58,721 nucleotides of DNA from Pseudomonadota bacterium (lineage in GTDB: Bacteria; Pseudomonadota; Gammaproteobacteria; Steroidobacterales; Steroidobacteraceae). Below, piece after piece: positions 28,152-37,242 of this stretch. Under the pieces are notes generated by a model. The model saw only the letters and a list, made by a program, of their open reading frames with translations. It was not told where the DNA came from and did not search any database. Position numbers and translations under genes: made by a program. Positions within the stretch are counted from its first letter, which is position 1; every line of letters begins with the position of its first letter. The stretch lies in NCBI GenBank assembly GCA_021826035.1, contig JAKBBE010000010.1, positions 1-58,721 on the forward strand, given 5' to 3'.

Positions 28152-30068
28152 GTGACGAGCCCAGAGACCCCTTCGAGCCCAGCGACCGACCGTCAGACGC
28201 ACGGCTTTCAAGCCGAGGTGCGCGAGCTGCTGAAGCTCATGATCCACTCCCTGTACAGCCACAGGGAGATCTTTCTGCGCGAGCTGATCTCGAACGCCTC
28301 GGATGCCAATGACCGGTTGCGCTTCGCGGCCATCGGCGTCCCCGCGCTGCTCGAGAGCGATCCGGAGCTCGCCATCCGCGTCGAGACCGATCCGGCCGCC
28401 GGAACGGTCACGATCACCGACAACGGCATCGGCATGACCCGTGAGGAGGCCGTCGCTAATCTCGGCACCATCGCCCGTTCAGGAACGTCGGAGTTCTTTC
28501 GCTCGCTCTCGGGAGACCAGCAAAAAGACGCACAGTTGATCGGGCAGTTCGGCGTGGGGTTCTACTCCGCGTTCATCGTGGCCGATCGTGTCGAGGTGCT
28601 CTCGCGCCGTGCCGGGCAGCCGGCGGCGGACGGTGTGCGCTGGGAGTCGCGCGCCGATGGGGAATTCTCGGTCGAGTCGGTGACGCGCGAGGCGCGTGGC
28701 ACTACTGTCAAGCTATACCTGAAGCCAGAAGCGACGGAGTTCGCCGATCCGTTCCGGCTGCGCGCGCTGATCCGGCGCTACTCGGACCACATCGCCTTCC
28801 CGGTGCGCATGCCCAAGGAGGGTGAAGCGTCGCTCGAGGAGGAGACCGTCAACCAGGCCACGGCGCTCTGGGTGCGCCCGCGTGCCGAAATCAGTGACGA
28901 GGAATACCGCCAGTTCTATCAGCACCTGGCGCACGACTTCACCGATCCGCTCGCTTGGAGCCACAACCGCGTCGAGGGCAAGCGCGAATACACCAGCCTG
29001 CTGTTCATTCCGGGCCGTGCGCCGTTCGATCTGTGGCAGCGTGATGCGGTACACGGGCTGAAGCTGTACGTCCGGCGCGTGTTCATCATGGACGAAGCCG
29101 AGCAGTTTCTGCCCCTGTACCTGCGCTTCGTCAAAGGGGTGCTCGATTCGAACGATCTGCCGTTGAACGTTTCGCGTGAGCTGCTGCAGCGCGAACCGCA
29201 GGTCGATGCCATCCGTGGCAGTCTGACAAAACGCGTGCTCGACATGCTGGCGAAGCTCGCTGCGGACGAGCCGGGTCGCTATACCGAGTTCTGGAAGGAG
29301 TTCGGCACCGTTCTGAAGGAAGGCATTGGCCAGGACATCGCGAACCGAGCGGCGCTGCTGCCGCTGCTGCGCTTTGCGAGCACGCACGAGTCGGGTGATG
29401 AACCGGTGGTGAGCCTGGCGCAGTACGTTGCGCGCATGAAGGCCGGCCAGGAACGCATCTATTTTGTTACCGCCGAGAGCGTCGCGGCCGCGCGGCGCAG
29501 CCCGTACATCGAGCAGCTCGCCGAACGCGGCATCGAGGTGCTGCTGCTCGGGGAGCGGATCGATGAGTGGATGATGAGCCAGATCGAGCAGTTCGAGGGC
29601 AAGCGATTCAAGGATGCCTCGCGCGGTGAGCTCGAGCTCGGCCCGCTGGAAAGTGACGCCGAACGGCAAGAGCGCGACGCAGCGCTGAAGGAGAGCAAAG
29701 GGCTGCTGAAGCGGGTTAAGGATGCCGTCGGGGCGCGCGTGACCGAGGTGCGCCTCAGCACGCGATTGAAGGACTCCCCGGCCTGCCTGGTGCGCGGCGA
29801 GCAGGAACTCGGTGCCAGTATGCGCAAGATTCTCGCCGCGGCCGGACAGAAGGTGCCCGACAGCATCCCGGCGCTCGAACTCAATGCCCAGCATCCGCTG
29901 GTGAAGTACCTCGACGGCCTCACGGATACCGGAAGGTTCGAGGCGCTCTCGCTGCTGCTCTACGAGCAGGCCGAACTCGCCGAGGGTGGAGAGCTCGGTA
30001 ACCCGGCGGATTTCGTCCAGCGGCTGAACCGCCTGCTGGTGGAGCTGGCGGCCGGGCACTGCGCATGA
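28152..30068 (+). CDS. htpG: Molecular chaperone HtpG (Hsp90)
   Basis: A bacterial Hsp90 of about 638 residues. The N-terminal GHKL ATPase domain shows the helix LFLREL-type segment IFLRELISNASDA (ATP-binding Glu and Asn), DNGIGM and the lid GQFGVGFYSAF. The middle domain carries the catalytic Arg loop in NVSRELLQ, and the C-terminal dimerisation domain is complete. It refolds or matures client proteins in the cytoplasm. I chose the GTG at 28152 because AGGAG precedes it by six bases and the protein then starts just before the family's conserved HGFQAEV. The frame is open to 28086. The downstream hydrolase gene overlaps the htpG stop by ATGA and is thus translationally coupled. Confidence 0.97.
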   Translation: MTSPETPSSPATDRQTHGFQAEVRELLKLMIHSLYSHREIFLRELISNASDANDRLRFAAIGVPALLESDPELAIRVETDPAAGTVTITDNGIGMTREEAVANLGTIARSGTSEFFRSLSGDQQKDAQLIGQFGVGFYSAFIVADRVEVLSRRAGQPAADGVRWESRADGEFSVESVTREARGTTVKLYLKPEATEFADPFRLRALIRRYSDHIAFPVRMPKEGEASLEEETVNQATALWVRPRAEISDEEYRQFYQHLAHDFTDPLAWSHNRVEGKREYTSLLFIPGRAPFDLWQRDAVHGLKLYVRRVFIMDEAEQFLPLYLRFVKGVLDSNDLPLNVSRELLQREPQVDAIRGSLTKRVLDMLAKLAADEPGRYTEFWKEFGTVLKEGIGQDIANRAALLPLLRFASTHESGDEPVVSLAQYVARMKAGQERIYFVTAESVAAARRSPYIEQLAERGIEVLLLGERIDEWMMSQIEQFEGKRFKDASRGELELGPLESDAERQERDAALKESKGLLKRVKDAVGARVTEVRLSTRLKDSPACLVRGEQELGASMRKILAAAGQKVPDSIPALELNAQHPLVKYLDGLTDTGRFEALSLLLYEQAELAEGGELGNPADFVQRLNRLLVELAAGHCA

Positions 30069-30715
30069 AGCCGCCGCACGCCGAACGGCTCGTGATCAGC
30101 GGGCCAGCGGGCGACATTGAGGCCGTGGTGGAGACGCCGTTCGCCACGGCGGCCGGGCCTGCCGCGCCGACGGCATTCGGTGTGGTGTGCCATCCCCATC
30201 CGCTCTACGGCGGGACGCTCGACAATAAAGTCGTCTACACCCTGGCGCGCGCTTTCGAGGAATGTGGTGCCCCCGTGGTGCGCATTAATTTCCGCGGTGT
30301 TGGTTCGAGCGCGGGGCATTACGACGAGGGTCGGGGCGAGACGGACGATGCGCTCGCGGCGATCGCCTACGGGCGCGCGCGCTGGCCCGGGGCGTTACTG
30401 TGGCTGGCTGGCTTCTCCTTCGGAGCCGCTGTCGCGGTGCGCGCCGCCGCGCAAGCTGTGCCGGCGCGGATGGTGCTGGTGGCGCCCGGGGTGACTCGAG
30501 TGGTGATGCAGGGGGTACCCGCGCCGCAGTGCCCCTGGATGCTGATCCAAGGTGATGCAGACGAGGTCATTGAGCCGCAGGAGGTGTTCCAGTGGGCGGC
30601 GCGCCAGTCGCGTCCGCCAGTGCTCCGCACATTCTCAGGCGCGGGGCACTTCTTCCATGGACGGTTGCACGAGTTACGCCAAGAAGTCGTGCAGTTCATG
30701 AGTGCCGCCACTTAG
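30065..30715 (+). CDS. Alpha/beta hydrolase (COG2945 type)
   Basis: A 216-residue cytoplasmic hydrolase. CHPHPLYGGTLDNKVVYTLAR is the characteristic N-terminal segment of the COG2945 group. The nucleophile elbow is GFSFGAAVA (Ser), an acidic residue lies in IQGDADEVI, and the catalytic His is in GAGHFFHG. Members of this group are small esterase/dipeptidase-like enzymes without a settled substrate. Its ATG overlaps the htpG stop, so it depends on htpG transcription. It converges on the HU-like gene. Confidence 0.85.
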   Translation: MKPPHAERLVISGPAGDIEAVVETPFATAAGPAAPTAFGVVCHPHPLYGGTLDNKVVYTLARAFEECGAPVVRINFRGVGSSAGHYDEGRGETDDALAAIAYGRARWPGALLWLAGFSFGAAVAVRAAAQAVPARMVLVAPGVTRVVMQGVPAPQCPWMLIQGDADEVIEPQEVFQWAARQSRPPVLRTFSGAGHFFHGRLHELRQEVVQFMSAAT

Positions 30716-30723
30716 GCGGCGAG

Positions 30724-30773
30724 CGGCGCCGTAAGCGCCGAGAAATGAACGGGGTTCGCTCCGCGAACCCCGT
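30724..30773 (-). terminator. Two hairpins between the hydrolase and HU-like genes
   Basis: ACGGGGTTCG and CGAACCCCGT form a perfect ten-pair stem with a five-base loop (30749-30773). In the leftward direction TTCATTTCTC follows, so it most likely ends the HU-like transcript. A second six-pair hairpin (CGGCGC/GCGCCG, 30724-30740) lies closer to the hydrolase stop. Confidence 0.6.
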
Positions 30774-30795
30774 CGAACCTTACGGCTCAGCGTGA

Positions 30796-31110
30796 TCAGG
30801 AATTGACCATCGCCTTGAGGTTCTTCAGCGGCATCACACGGACCTTCTTGCTGGCCGGCTTTGCCTTGAACATCATCTTCTCGCCCGTGAAGGGGTTGAC
30901 GCCTTCGCGTGCCTTCGTGGCCGGCTTCTTCACGACCTTCATCTTCAGCAGACCCGGCATGGTGAACAGGCCGTTGCTGCGCAGGCTCTTCTTGATCACG
31001 CCGTTCAGCGAATCGAACACGCTGCCGACCTGCTTGCGCGAGAGCCCCGTGTCTTTGGAAATTTGAGTCAGGACTTCCGACTTGGTCGGAGCGCTACCCT
31101 TTTTCGCCAT
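30796..31110 (-). CDS. HU/IHF-family DNA-binding protein
   Basis: A 104-residue basic DNA-binding protein of the HU/IHF fold: N-terminal helix pair (KSEVLTQISKDTGLSRKQVGSVFDSL), strand segment GLFTMPGLLKMKVV, and the DNA-contacting arm around REGVNPFTGEKMMFKAKPAS with the intercalating Pro position (NPFTG). It binds DNA as a dimer in the nucleoid. It is slightly longer than classical HU, with a basic extra tail (KKVRVMPLKNLKAMVNS), and belongs to the HU-like group common in Xanthomonas-type genomes. The ATG at 31110 has GAGGAG upstream; the longer frame to 31209 is not supported. Confidence 0.92.
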   Translation of the reverse strand: MAKKGSAPTKSEVLTQISKDTGLSRKQVGSVFDSLNGVIKKSLRSNGLFTMPGLLKMKVVKKPATKAREGVNPFTGEKMMFKAKPASKKVRVMPLKNLKAMVNS

Positions 31111-31282
31111 ATTGCGCCACTCCTCGAATAAATGAATGTGCGTGCTGTTGTGCAGCGACGCAAAGCTAAGAATCGCCGCGGAAAATAGCACATAAGCGCA
31201 CCTGCGCAATGGCTTTTTTTGCTTACACGAGTGCCGAAAGGGCTTTTTTCAAAGGGTTTTGCGTCGCGTGCTGTTCTGCGGG

Positions 31283-31624
31283 TCAGATTTCGGCGAAGAG
31301 TTGTGCCGCCGCCGCCGCCCCGTCCCGGATCAAAACCTCTTTGTCGCGGCTTTTCAGGCCGCGAAGCAGCGAAACGTGCGTCTTAGGCACGCCAAGTGCA
31401 TGTGCGAGAACGCGTATGAGTCGATCATTGGCGGCGCCGTCGACGGGCGGTGCGCTGACCCGCACGAGAACTCTGCCGTCGCGCCACCCGTCGATGCCTT
31501 CACGCGAAGATCGTGGCTGAATCCGAATGTGCAGCACACAGTCGCTGCCGCGAATTTCCAACCCGTTCCGAGCCTTGGCAGCGTTGGTTGATGTGTCGTG
31601 CATGGCGCGGTTCAGTTTCGCCAC
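31283..31624 (-). CDS. yggU: YggU/DUF167 family protein
   Basis: A 113-residue protein of the DUF167 (YggU) family. The core is LHIRIQPRSSREGIDG, DGRVLVRVSAPPVDGAANDRLI and the terminal LLRGLKSRDKEVLI, in the family order. Function is unknown; E. coli YggU has a small alpha/beta fold. The start is GTG with GAGGTG upstream. It begins 12 bases after the yggT stop, the last gene of the yggS-proC-yggT-yggU transcript, an order conserved in many gammaproteobacteria. Confidence 0.9.
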   Translation of the reverse strand: MAKLNRAMHDTSTNAAKARNGLEIRGSDCVLHIRIQPRSSREGIDGWRDGRVLVRVSAPPVDGAANDRLIRVLAHALGVPKTHVSLLRGLKSRDKEVLIRDGAAAAAQLFAEI

Positions 31625-31636
31625 GCGCGCTGCACC

Positions 31637-32167
31637 TCAGGTCCGCAGCAGGATCAGCAGCGCCTGGATGAGGATGCACACCCACAGCGGTGACAGATCG
31701 ATACCGGCGATTGCCGGAATGAGCCGGCGGAACGGGCGCAGGACCGGCTCGCACAGCGTGGCGAGCAGGGACTGCAGGGGTGAGTAACCGCCGGGAGCGA
31801 CCAGGCTGAGCAGCGCATAGAGGACGATGGCGTAAAAATACGTCCACAACCCCATGCGCACGAGGTCGAGCGCGACCGCGTGTACCCAGAACCAGGGACT
31901 GGCGCGGATGATCCCCTCGAAGGCGAATTTTGCGGCGACCTGCAGCACCGCGAGCAGGACGACGGCCACCACGGAGGCCGTATCGACCTTCCCGACCGGC
32001 GGCAGCACGCGCCGCAGCGGCATGATCAGCGGATTGGTGAGGCGGACGATCGCCTGGCAGAGCGGGTTGCGGAAGTCCGCGCGGGCCAGCTGCAGCAGCA
32101 GTCGCGCCAGCACGACGAACAAGGCCAGTTCGAGCAGAGTTTCAATGATGTAGATGAGGGCGCTCAT
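31637..32167 (-). CDS. yggT: YggT family membrane protein
   Basis: A 176-residue inner-membrane protein with four to five hydrophobic segments and two copies of the YGGT repeat: FRNPLCQAIVRLTNPLIMPLRRVLPP in the first half and GYSPLQSLLATLCEPVLRPFRRLIP in the second. Family function is unsettled; related proteins are linked to osmotic tolerance and, in plastids, to nucleoid or cytochrome assembly. The ATG at 32167 is inferred from the hydrophobic N-terminus; the frame extends further upstream over proC but is coding only in the other frame there. It follows proC after 20 bases. Confidence 0.9.
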   Translation of the reverse strand: MSALIYIIETLLELALFVVLARLLLQLARADFRNPLCQAIVRLTNPLIMPLRRVLPPVGKVDTASVVAVVLLAVLQVAAKFAFEGIIRASPWFWVHAVALDLVRMGLWTYFYAIVLYALLSLVAPGGYSPLQSLLATLCEPVLRPFRRLIPAIAGIDLSPLWVCILIQALLILLRT

Positions 32168-32187
32168 GTCGGTATCCGCGGGGCCGC

Positions 32188-33015
32188 TCAGGCGGCCCCA
32201 TACTGATCGGCCAGTTCCCGGCTGCGCTGCGCTGCCGCGGCGACCGCGCGCGAGACGATCTGATCGAGGCCCGCCGTGGCGAAGGTGCGCAGCGCCGCCT
32301 CGGTGGTGCCGCCCTTGGAGGTGACCTCGGCGCGCAACTGCGCGAGATCGCCGTCGCCGCTGCAGGCGAGTTCGCCGGCGCCGTGCAGCGTCCCCACGCT
32401 GAGTGCGCGTGCGGCCTGCGCGCTCAGCCCGAGCGCGGTGCCGGCCTCGGCCATCAACTCGGCCAGCAGGAAGAAGTAGGCCGGTCCGCTGCCGGAGAGC
32501 GCCGTGACCACATCGAGTGCCGCCTCGGACTCGACCCGGACCACCTCGCCCACCGAGCGCAGGACGCGCTCGGCGAGCTGCGCGTGCGCCGCGGTGATGC
32601 CCTCGGGCACATACAGTCCGGTGACGCCCGCGCCGAGCAGTGCCGGCCGGTTGGGCATGGCGCGCACCACCGGCACCTCGGGCCCGCACCACTGCTGCAG
32701 GGCCGCCACGCGGATGCCGGCGGCGACGCAGACCACCAGCGGCCGGGTGCGCGCGAACGTCTCGGCGAGCGGCTGCAGCACTTCGCTCACGTGCTGCGGC
32801 TTCACCGCCACGACGACCACCTTGGCCGTGCGCACGGCGGCGGCGTTGTCGGTCGTGGCCACGAGGCCGAATTCGCGTTCGAGCGTCGCACGGGCCGCCT
32901 CGCCGCGCTCACCCACGGTGAGCCGCTCAGGGCGCAAGCCCTGGCGCAACAGCCCACCGATCAGGGCGCGGCCCATGTTGCCGCCGCCGAGTACCGCCAG
33001 ATCGAGGTGATTCAT
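32188..33015 (-). CDS. proC: Pyrroline-5-carboxylate reductase ProC
   Basis: NAD(P)H-dependent enzyme for the last step of proline synthesis, about 275 residues. The dinucleotide-binding loop LAVLGGGNMGRALIGGLL starts at residue 5. The VVVAVKPQHV strand follows, and the C-terminal signature DVVTALSGSGPAYFFLLAELM is typical of ProC. A GTG at 33048 is a second possible start; I prefer the ATG at 33015 because ProC proteins normally begin only a few residues before the Rossmann loop. It lies between yggS and yggT in one leftward operon. Confidence 0.95.
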   Translation of the reverse strand: MNHLDLAVLGGGNMGRALIGGLLRQGLRPERLTVGERGEAARATLEREFGLVATTDNAAAVRTAKVVVVAVKPQHVSEVLQPLAETFARTRPLVVCVAAGIRVAALQQWCGPEVPVVRAMPNRPALLGAGVTGLYVPEGITAAHAQLAERVLRSVGEVVRVESEAALDVVTALSGSGPAYFFLLAELMAEAGTALGLSAQAARALSVGTLHGAGELACSGDGDLAQLRAEVTSKGGTTEAALRTFATAGLDQIVSRAVAAAAQRSRELADQYGAA

Positions 33016-33058
33016 AGACGGAGGATTGTAGCGGCTGGCGCGCAGCACCGCGCTGCCT

Positions 33059-33763
33059 TCATGCGCCTACCGGCCGCGCGCCGAACAGGGCGGTGCCGAC
33101 GCGCACGATGGTCGAGCCCTCGAGGATGGCGGTCTGGAAGTCCGAGCTCATTCCCATCGAGAGCGTATCGAGCGCTGCGCCCTCGGCGTTCAGTCCGTCC
33201 CGCAGCCGACGCAACTGCGCGAACCAGGCGCGCTGGCCCGCCGGGTCGCTCTGCGGCGGCGGGATGCACATCAGTCCGCGCAGACGCACTCGCGCCAGCG
33301 CCGCGACCGCGGCGGCGAGCGCGGGCAGTTCCGCCGGCGTCACGCCGGCCTTGGTGCTCTCGCCGGCGAGATTGACCTGCAGGCAGATGTTCAGGGGCGG
33401 GGCATGTACCGGGCGCTGCAGCGCGAACCGCTCGGCGATATGCAGTCGATCGACCCCGTGGACCCAATGAAAGCGTTCGGCGATCGGGCGCGTCTTGTTC
33501 GCCTGCAGCCGCCCAATGAAGTGCCAGGTGAGCGGCAGGTCCTCGAGCGCCTCGAGCTTCTCGAGCGCTTCGTTGAGGTAGCTCTCGCCGAAGTCCGTGA
33601 GCCCCGCGGCGAAGGCGGCGCGCACCGCCTCGGCGGGCTGAGCCTTGGACACGGCCAGAAGTGTGATGTCGGACACATTTCGTCCGGCACTCGCCGCTGC
33701 GGTGGCGATCTCGGCGCGCACCGACTGCACGCGCTCGGGCAAATTCTGCGAAGCCCTTATCAT
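33059..33763 (-). CDS. yggS: Pyridoxal phosphate homeostasis protein (YggS/PLPHP)
   Basis: A 234-residue alanine-racemase-like TIM barrel that binds PLP but has no known catalytic role. It buffers PLP and affects amino-acid balance. The PLP lysine is in LLAVSKAQPAE, LTDFGESYLNEALEK is the family's second signature, and WHFIGRLQANK and GLMCIPP follow in order, with the phosphate-binding SMGMSSDFQTAI near the C-terminus. It is the first gene of the leftward operon with proC, yggT and yggU, divergent from pilT across 83 bases, an arrangement shared with Pseudomonas. Confidence 0.95.
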   Translation of the reverse strand: MIRASQNLPERVQSVRAEIATAAASAGRNVSDITLLAVSKAQPAEAVRAAFAAGLTDFGESYLNEALEKLEALEDLPLTWHFIGRLQANKTRPIAERFHWVHGVDRLHIAERFALQRPVHAPPLNICLQVNLAGESTKAGVTPAELPALAAAVAALARVRLRGLMCIPPPQSDPAGQRAWFAQLRRLRDGLNAEGAALDTLSMGMSSDFQTAILEGSTIVRVGTALFGARPVGA

Positions 33764-33846
33764 ATGGATGACCGAACCCCTCCGTTATACTGCAACGACC
33801 GGTCCGGCGCAGACAGCGCCCCACCCGACTCCGCTACGGAGACCCG

Positions 33847-34884
33847 ATGGTCGATATCGCGCAATTGCTGGCCTTCGCCGTCAAGAACAACGCCTCCGAC
33901 CTGCACCTGTCGGCCGGCGTGCCGCCCATGATTCGCGTCGACGGCGACATGAAGCGAATCAATATGCCGCCGCTGGCGCACAAGGAAGTGCACAGCATGG
34001 TGTATGACATCATGAACGACAAGCAGAGGAAGGCATTCGAGGAGTTCTTCGAGACCGATTTCTCCTTCGAGATCCCGAAGTTGGCGCGCTTTCGCGTCAA
34101 CGCCTTCAACCAGAACCGCGGCGCCGGCGCCGTGTTCCGCACGATTCCCTCGAGCATCCTCTCGCTCGATGACCTGAACGCGCCGAAGATCTTCCGCGAC
34201 CTGTGCATGCTGCCGCGCGGACTGGTGCTGGTCACCGGCCCGACCGGCTCGGGCAAATCGACCACGCTCGCCGGGATGGTCGATCACTGCAACGACAACC
34301 GGCCCGATCACATCATCACGATCGAGGACCCGATTGAATTCGTGCATGAATCTAAGCGCTGCCTGGTGAACCAGCGCGAAGTGCACCGCGACACGCTCGG
34401 CTTCAGCGAGGCGCTGCGCTCGGCGCTGCGCGAGGATCCCGACGTGGTGCTGGTCGGGGAAATGCGCGACCTGGAGACGATCCGCCTGGCGCTGACCGCC
34501 GCGGAGACCGGCCACCTGGTATTTGGCACGCTGCACACGAGTTCGGCCGCCAAGACCATCGATCGCATCGTCGATGTGTTCCCCGCCGCTGAGAAGGACA
34601 TGGTCCGCTCGATGCTCTCGGAGTCGTTGCGCGCGGTGATCTCCCAGACGTTGCTGAAGCGCATGGGGGGCGGCCGGGTCGCGGCGCACGAAATCATGAT
34701 CGGCACCCCGGCGATCCGCAATCTGATCCGTGAAGGCAAGATCGCCCAGATGTACTCCTCGATCCAGACGGGCCAGGCCTCGGGTATGCAGACGCTCGAT
34801 CAGTGTCTGGCCGAACTGCTCGCCAAGGGCCAGGTGAGCAAGGAAGAGGCCCGCTTCAAGGCCCAGAACAAGGACAGCCTGTGA
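33847..34884 (+). CDS. pilT: Type IV pilus retraction ATPase PilT
   Basis: A 345-residue secretion-superfamily ATPase that depolymerises pilin at the inner-membrane pilus base and drives twitching. N-terminal PAS-like domain (residues 1-100), Walker A GPTGSGKSTT near residue 131, Asp box DHIITIEDPIEF, Walker B DVVLVGEMRD, His box GHLVFGTLHT, and the PilT-specific AIRNLIREGK motif near residue 290, required for retraction in other species. The ATG is preceded by GGAGA. pilU follows after 45 bases. Confidence 0.97.
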   Translation: MVDIAQLLAFAVKNNASDLHLSAGVPPMIRVDGDMKRINMPPLAHKEVHSMVYDIMNDKQRKAFEEFFETDFSFEIPKLARFRVNAFNQNRGAGAVFRTIPSSILSLDDLNAPKIFRDLCMLPRGLVLVTGPTGSGKSTTLAGMVDHCNDNRPDHIITIEDPIEFVHESKRCLVNQREVHRDTLGFSEALRSALREDPDVVLVGEMRDLETIRLALTAAETGHLVFGTLHTSSAAKTIDRIVDVFPAAEKDMVRSMLSESLRAVISQTLLKRMGGGRVAAHEIMIGTPAIRNLIREGKIAQMYSSIQTGQASGMQTLDQCLAELLAKGQVSKEEARFKAQNKDSL

Positions 34885-34929
34885 GGCCGCCCCGAGCACC
34901 TCAACCGTGAACCGCAGGGGTAATGCCTG

Positions 34930-36087
34930 ATGCCCATGGACCGCGATCAAGCCATCAAGCTGATCCATGATCTGCTGCGGCGTATGGTCGAGCGCAAGGC
35001 CTCGGATCTGTTCCTCACGGCGGGCTTTCCGCCGGCGCTGAAGATCGACGGCGAAGTGCGACCGCAGAGCGAGCGGGTGCTCACCGCCGAGCAGTCCGCC
35101 ACGCTGGTGCGCTCGCTGATGAACGACCGTCAGACGCGCGAGTTCGACGCCACCAAGGAGAGCAATTTCGCGATCGGGCCGCCGGGCATCGGGCGCTTTC
35201 GCGTCAGTGCCTTCATGCAGCAGAGCGCCGCCGGCTGCGTCATCCGCATGATCAATGCCAAGATCCCGAGCTTCGAGGATCTGGACCTGCCGCCGATTTT
35301 GAAGGAACTCTCCCTCTCCAAGCGCGGACTCGTGGTGGTGGTGGGCGGCACCGGTTCGGGCAAGTCGACGACGCTCGCGGCCATGATCGGCTACCGCAAT
35401 GAGAAGACCCGCGGGCATATTGTCACCGTGGAGGATCCGGTCGAATTCATCCACCAGCACCGCGGCTGCGTCATCACGCACCGCGACGTCGGCGTCGATA
35501 CCGAGTCCTGGCAGATCGCGCTGAAGAACGTCCTGCGCCAGGCGCCGGACGTCATCTACATCGGTGAGATTCGTGACCGCGAGACGATGGAATACGCGGT
35601 GCAGTTCGCCGAAACAGGCCACTTGGTGTTCTCGACTCTGCACGCGAACAACGCCAACCAGGCGCTCGATCGCATCATCAATTTCTTCCCCGACGAGCGG
35701 CGCGAGCAGCTGTTGATGGACCTGTCGCTGAACATCCGCGCCTTCGTCTCGCAGCGCCTGGTGCCGCGCGAGAGCGGCTCGGGCCGCATCGCCGCGATGG
35801 AAATCATGCTCAACTCACCGCTGATTCAGGATCTGATCTTCAAGGGTGAGGTGGTCAAGATCCGCGACGTAATGGCCCGCTCGAACCGCCTCGGCATGAA
35901 GACGTTCGACCAGTCGCTGTTTGAGCTGTACGAGGCGGGGTTCATCTCTTATGAGGATGCGCTGCGCAATGCGGACTCGAAGAATGAGCTGCGCCTGCGC
36001 GTGAAGCTCGAGAGTCATCGTGACGCTCCTTCGCTTGATGAGGCGAGCCTGGCGATCATGGACGAGCAGGAGGATCGGCCGTCATGA
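34930..36087 (+). CDS. pilU: PilT-dependent retraction ATPase PilU
   Basis: A 385-residue PilT paralogue. Walker A is GGTGSGKSTT, the Asp box GHIVTVEDPVEF, Walker B DVIYIGEIRD, the His box GHLVFSTLHANN, and PLIQDLIFKGE replaces PilT's AIRNLIRE. A longer C-terminal tail rich in Glu/Ser/Asp is typical of PilU. In Pseudomonas and Vibrio, PilU supports retraction force only together with PilT. It overlaps the next gene's ATG (ATGA), so the third ATPase is translationally coupled to it. Confidence 0.92.
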   Translation: MPMDRDQAIKLIHDLLRRMVERKASDLFLTAGFPPALKIDGEVRPQSERVLTAEQSATLVRSLMNDRQTREFDATKESNFAIGPPGIGRFRVSAFMQQSAAGCVIRMINAKIPSFEDLDLPPILKELSLSKRGLVVVVGGTGSGKSTTLAAMIGYRNEKTRGHIVTVEDPVEFIHQHRGCVITHRDVGVDTESWQIALKNVLRQAPDVIYIGEIRDRETMEYAVQFAETGHLVFSTLHANNANQALDRIINFFPDERREQLLMDLSLNIRAFVSQRLVPRESGSGRIAAMEIMLNSPLIQDLIFKGEVVKIRDVMARSNRLGMKTFDQSLFELYEAGFISYEDALRNADSKNELRLRVKLESHRDAPSLDEASLAIMDEQEDRPS

Positions 36088-37211
36088 GCGTTGCGTCCAG
36101 CGCGGAACCGTTCGAGTCCGGGGCCGAGCCGCGCGCCGATGAGGCGACGCTGCAGATCAACACCAAGCCGTTGTTCAAGCTGATGGTCGAGCGGCGCGCG
36201 TCCGACCTGTTCTTTACCAGCAACGCGCCGATCAAGATTAAGATCGAAGGGCAGATCTACCCGATCAACAAACAGGTGCTGAGTCCGGCGATGGTGCGCC
36301 AGGCGGCGCTGGCATTGATGAGCGCTGAGCAGCGCGAGGAGTTCGCTCGCGAGCTTGAGCTCGATTTTGCGATTTCCGAGCCGGGCCTCGGCCGCTTCCG
36401 CGTCAACGTGTTCATGCAGCGCGGCTCCCCGGCGGTGGTGCTGCGCTATATCACCGCGGAGATGCCGCGGTTCGAAGCGCTGGGGTTGCCCGAGGCGGTC
36501 GGACAGCTCGCCCAGCACAAGCGTGGCCTGGTGCTGGTGGTGGGCGCGGCCGGATCGGGGAAGTCCACGACGCTCGCGGCCATGGTCAACCTGCGCAACG
36601 AGACCGCCTCCGACCATATCCTCACCATTGAGGATCCGGTCGAGTTCCTGCACACCAACAAGCGCTCGATCGTCAATCAGCGCGAGGTGGGCAGCGATAC
36701 GAAGTCGTTTGCGCGTGCGCTGCGCGGTGCGCTGCGCGCCGCCCCGGATGTGATCCTGGTCGGGGAGGTCCGCGACCGCGAGAGCATGGAGGCGGCGATC
36801 CACCTTGCTGGCACTGGGCATCTGGTGCTCGCGACGCTGCATGCGAACAACTGCGCCCAGACGCTCGATCGCATCATCAATATGTTTCCGCCCGAGCAGC
36901 ACGCGCAGATCTTCCTCGACCTCTCGCAGTACCTGCGCGGCATCCTCGCGCAGCGCCTGGTGATGGGCAAGGACGGGCATCGGGTCGCGGCGGTTGAGGT
37001 GATGATCAATACCCCGCACATCGCGGACCTGATCAACAAGGGCGACGTGGTCGGAGTCAAGGAGGCGATTGCGGCCAGCGCCGAGCAGGGGATCCGCAGC
37101 TTCGATGCGGCGCTGCACGAGCTGTACAAGGAGGGTCGGGTCGAGCTGGCCAACGCGCTCGCCAATGCCGACTCACGCGCCAATCTCGAGGCGAAGATCA
37201 ACTTCGGCTGA
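36084..37211 (+). CDS. Third PilT/PilU-family ATPase
   Basis: A 375-residue ATPase in the same family, coupled to pilU by an ATGA overlap and with GGAGGA nine bases before its ATG. The first 25 residues are variable. The common core follows: LFKLMVERRASDLFFTSNAP, Walker A GAAGSGKSTT (Ala where PilT has Thr), Asp box DHILTIEDPVEF, Walker B DVILVGEVRD, His box GHLVLATLHANN, and PHIADLINKGD in place of PilT's AIRNLIREGK. By these signatures it is closer to PilU than PilT. All catalytic residues are kept. Many Pseudomonas genomes have only pilT and pilU here, so this looks like a lineage-specific duplication with an unknown specialised role. Confidence 0.88.
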   Translation: MSVASSAEPFESGAEPRADEATLQINTKPLFKLMVERRASDLFFTSNAPIKIKIEGQIYPINKQVLSPAMVRQAALALMSAEQREEFARELELDFAISEPGLGRFRVNVFMQRGSPAVVLRYITAEMPRFEALGLPEAVGQLAQHKRGLVLVVGAAGSGKSTTLAAMVNLRNETASDHILTIEDPVEFLHTNKRSIVNQREVGSDTKSFARALRGALRAAPDVILVGEVRDRESMEAAIHLAGTGHLVLATLHANNCAQTLDRIINMFPPEQHAQIFLDLSQYLRGILAQRLVMGKDGHRVAAVEVMINTPHIADLINKGDVVGVKEAIAASAEQGIRSFDAALHELYKEGRVELANALANADSRANLEAKINFG

Positions 37212-37242
37212 TGTTCCGTGCGGCCCCAGAGAGCGCCGCCGC

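Noticed and set aside
33760..35643. 627-codon minus-strand frame over pilT/pilU
   Set aside because: His/Asp/Arg-rich shadow with no domain; both pilus ATPases on the plus strand are complete.
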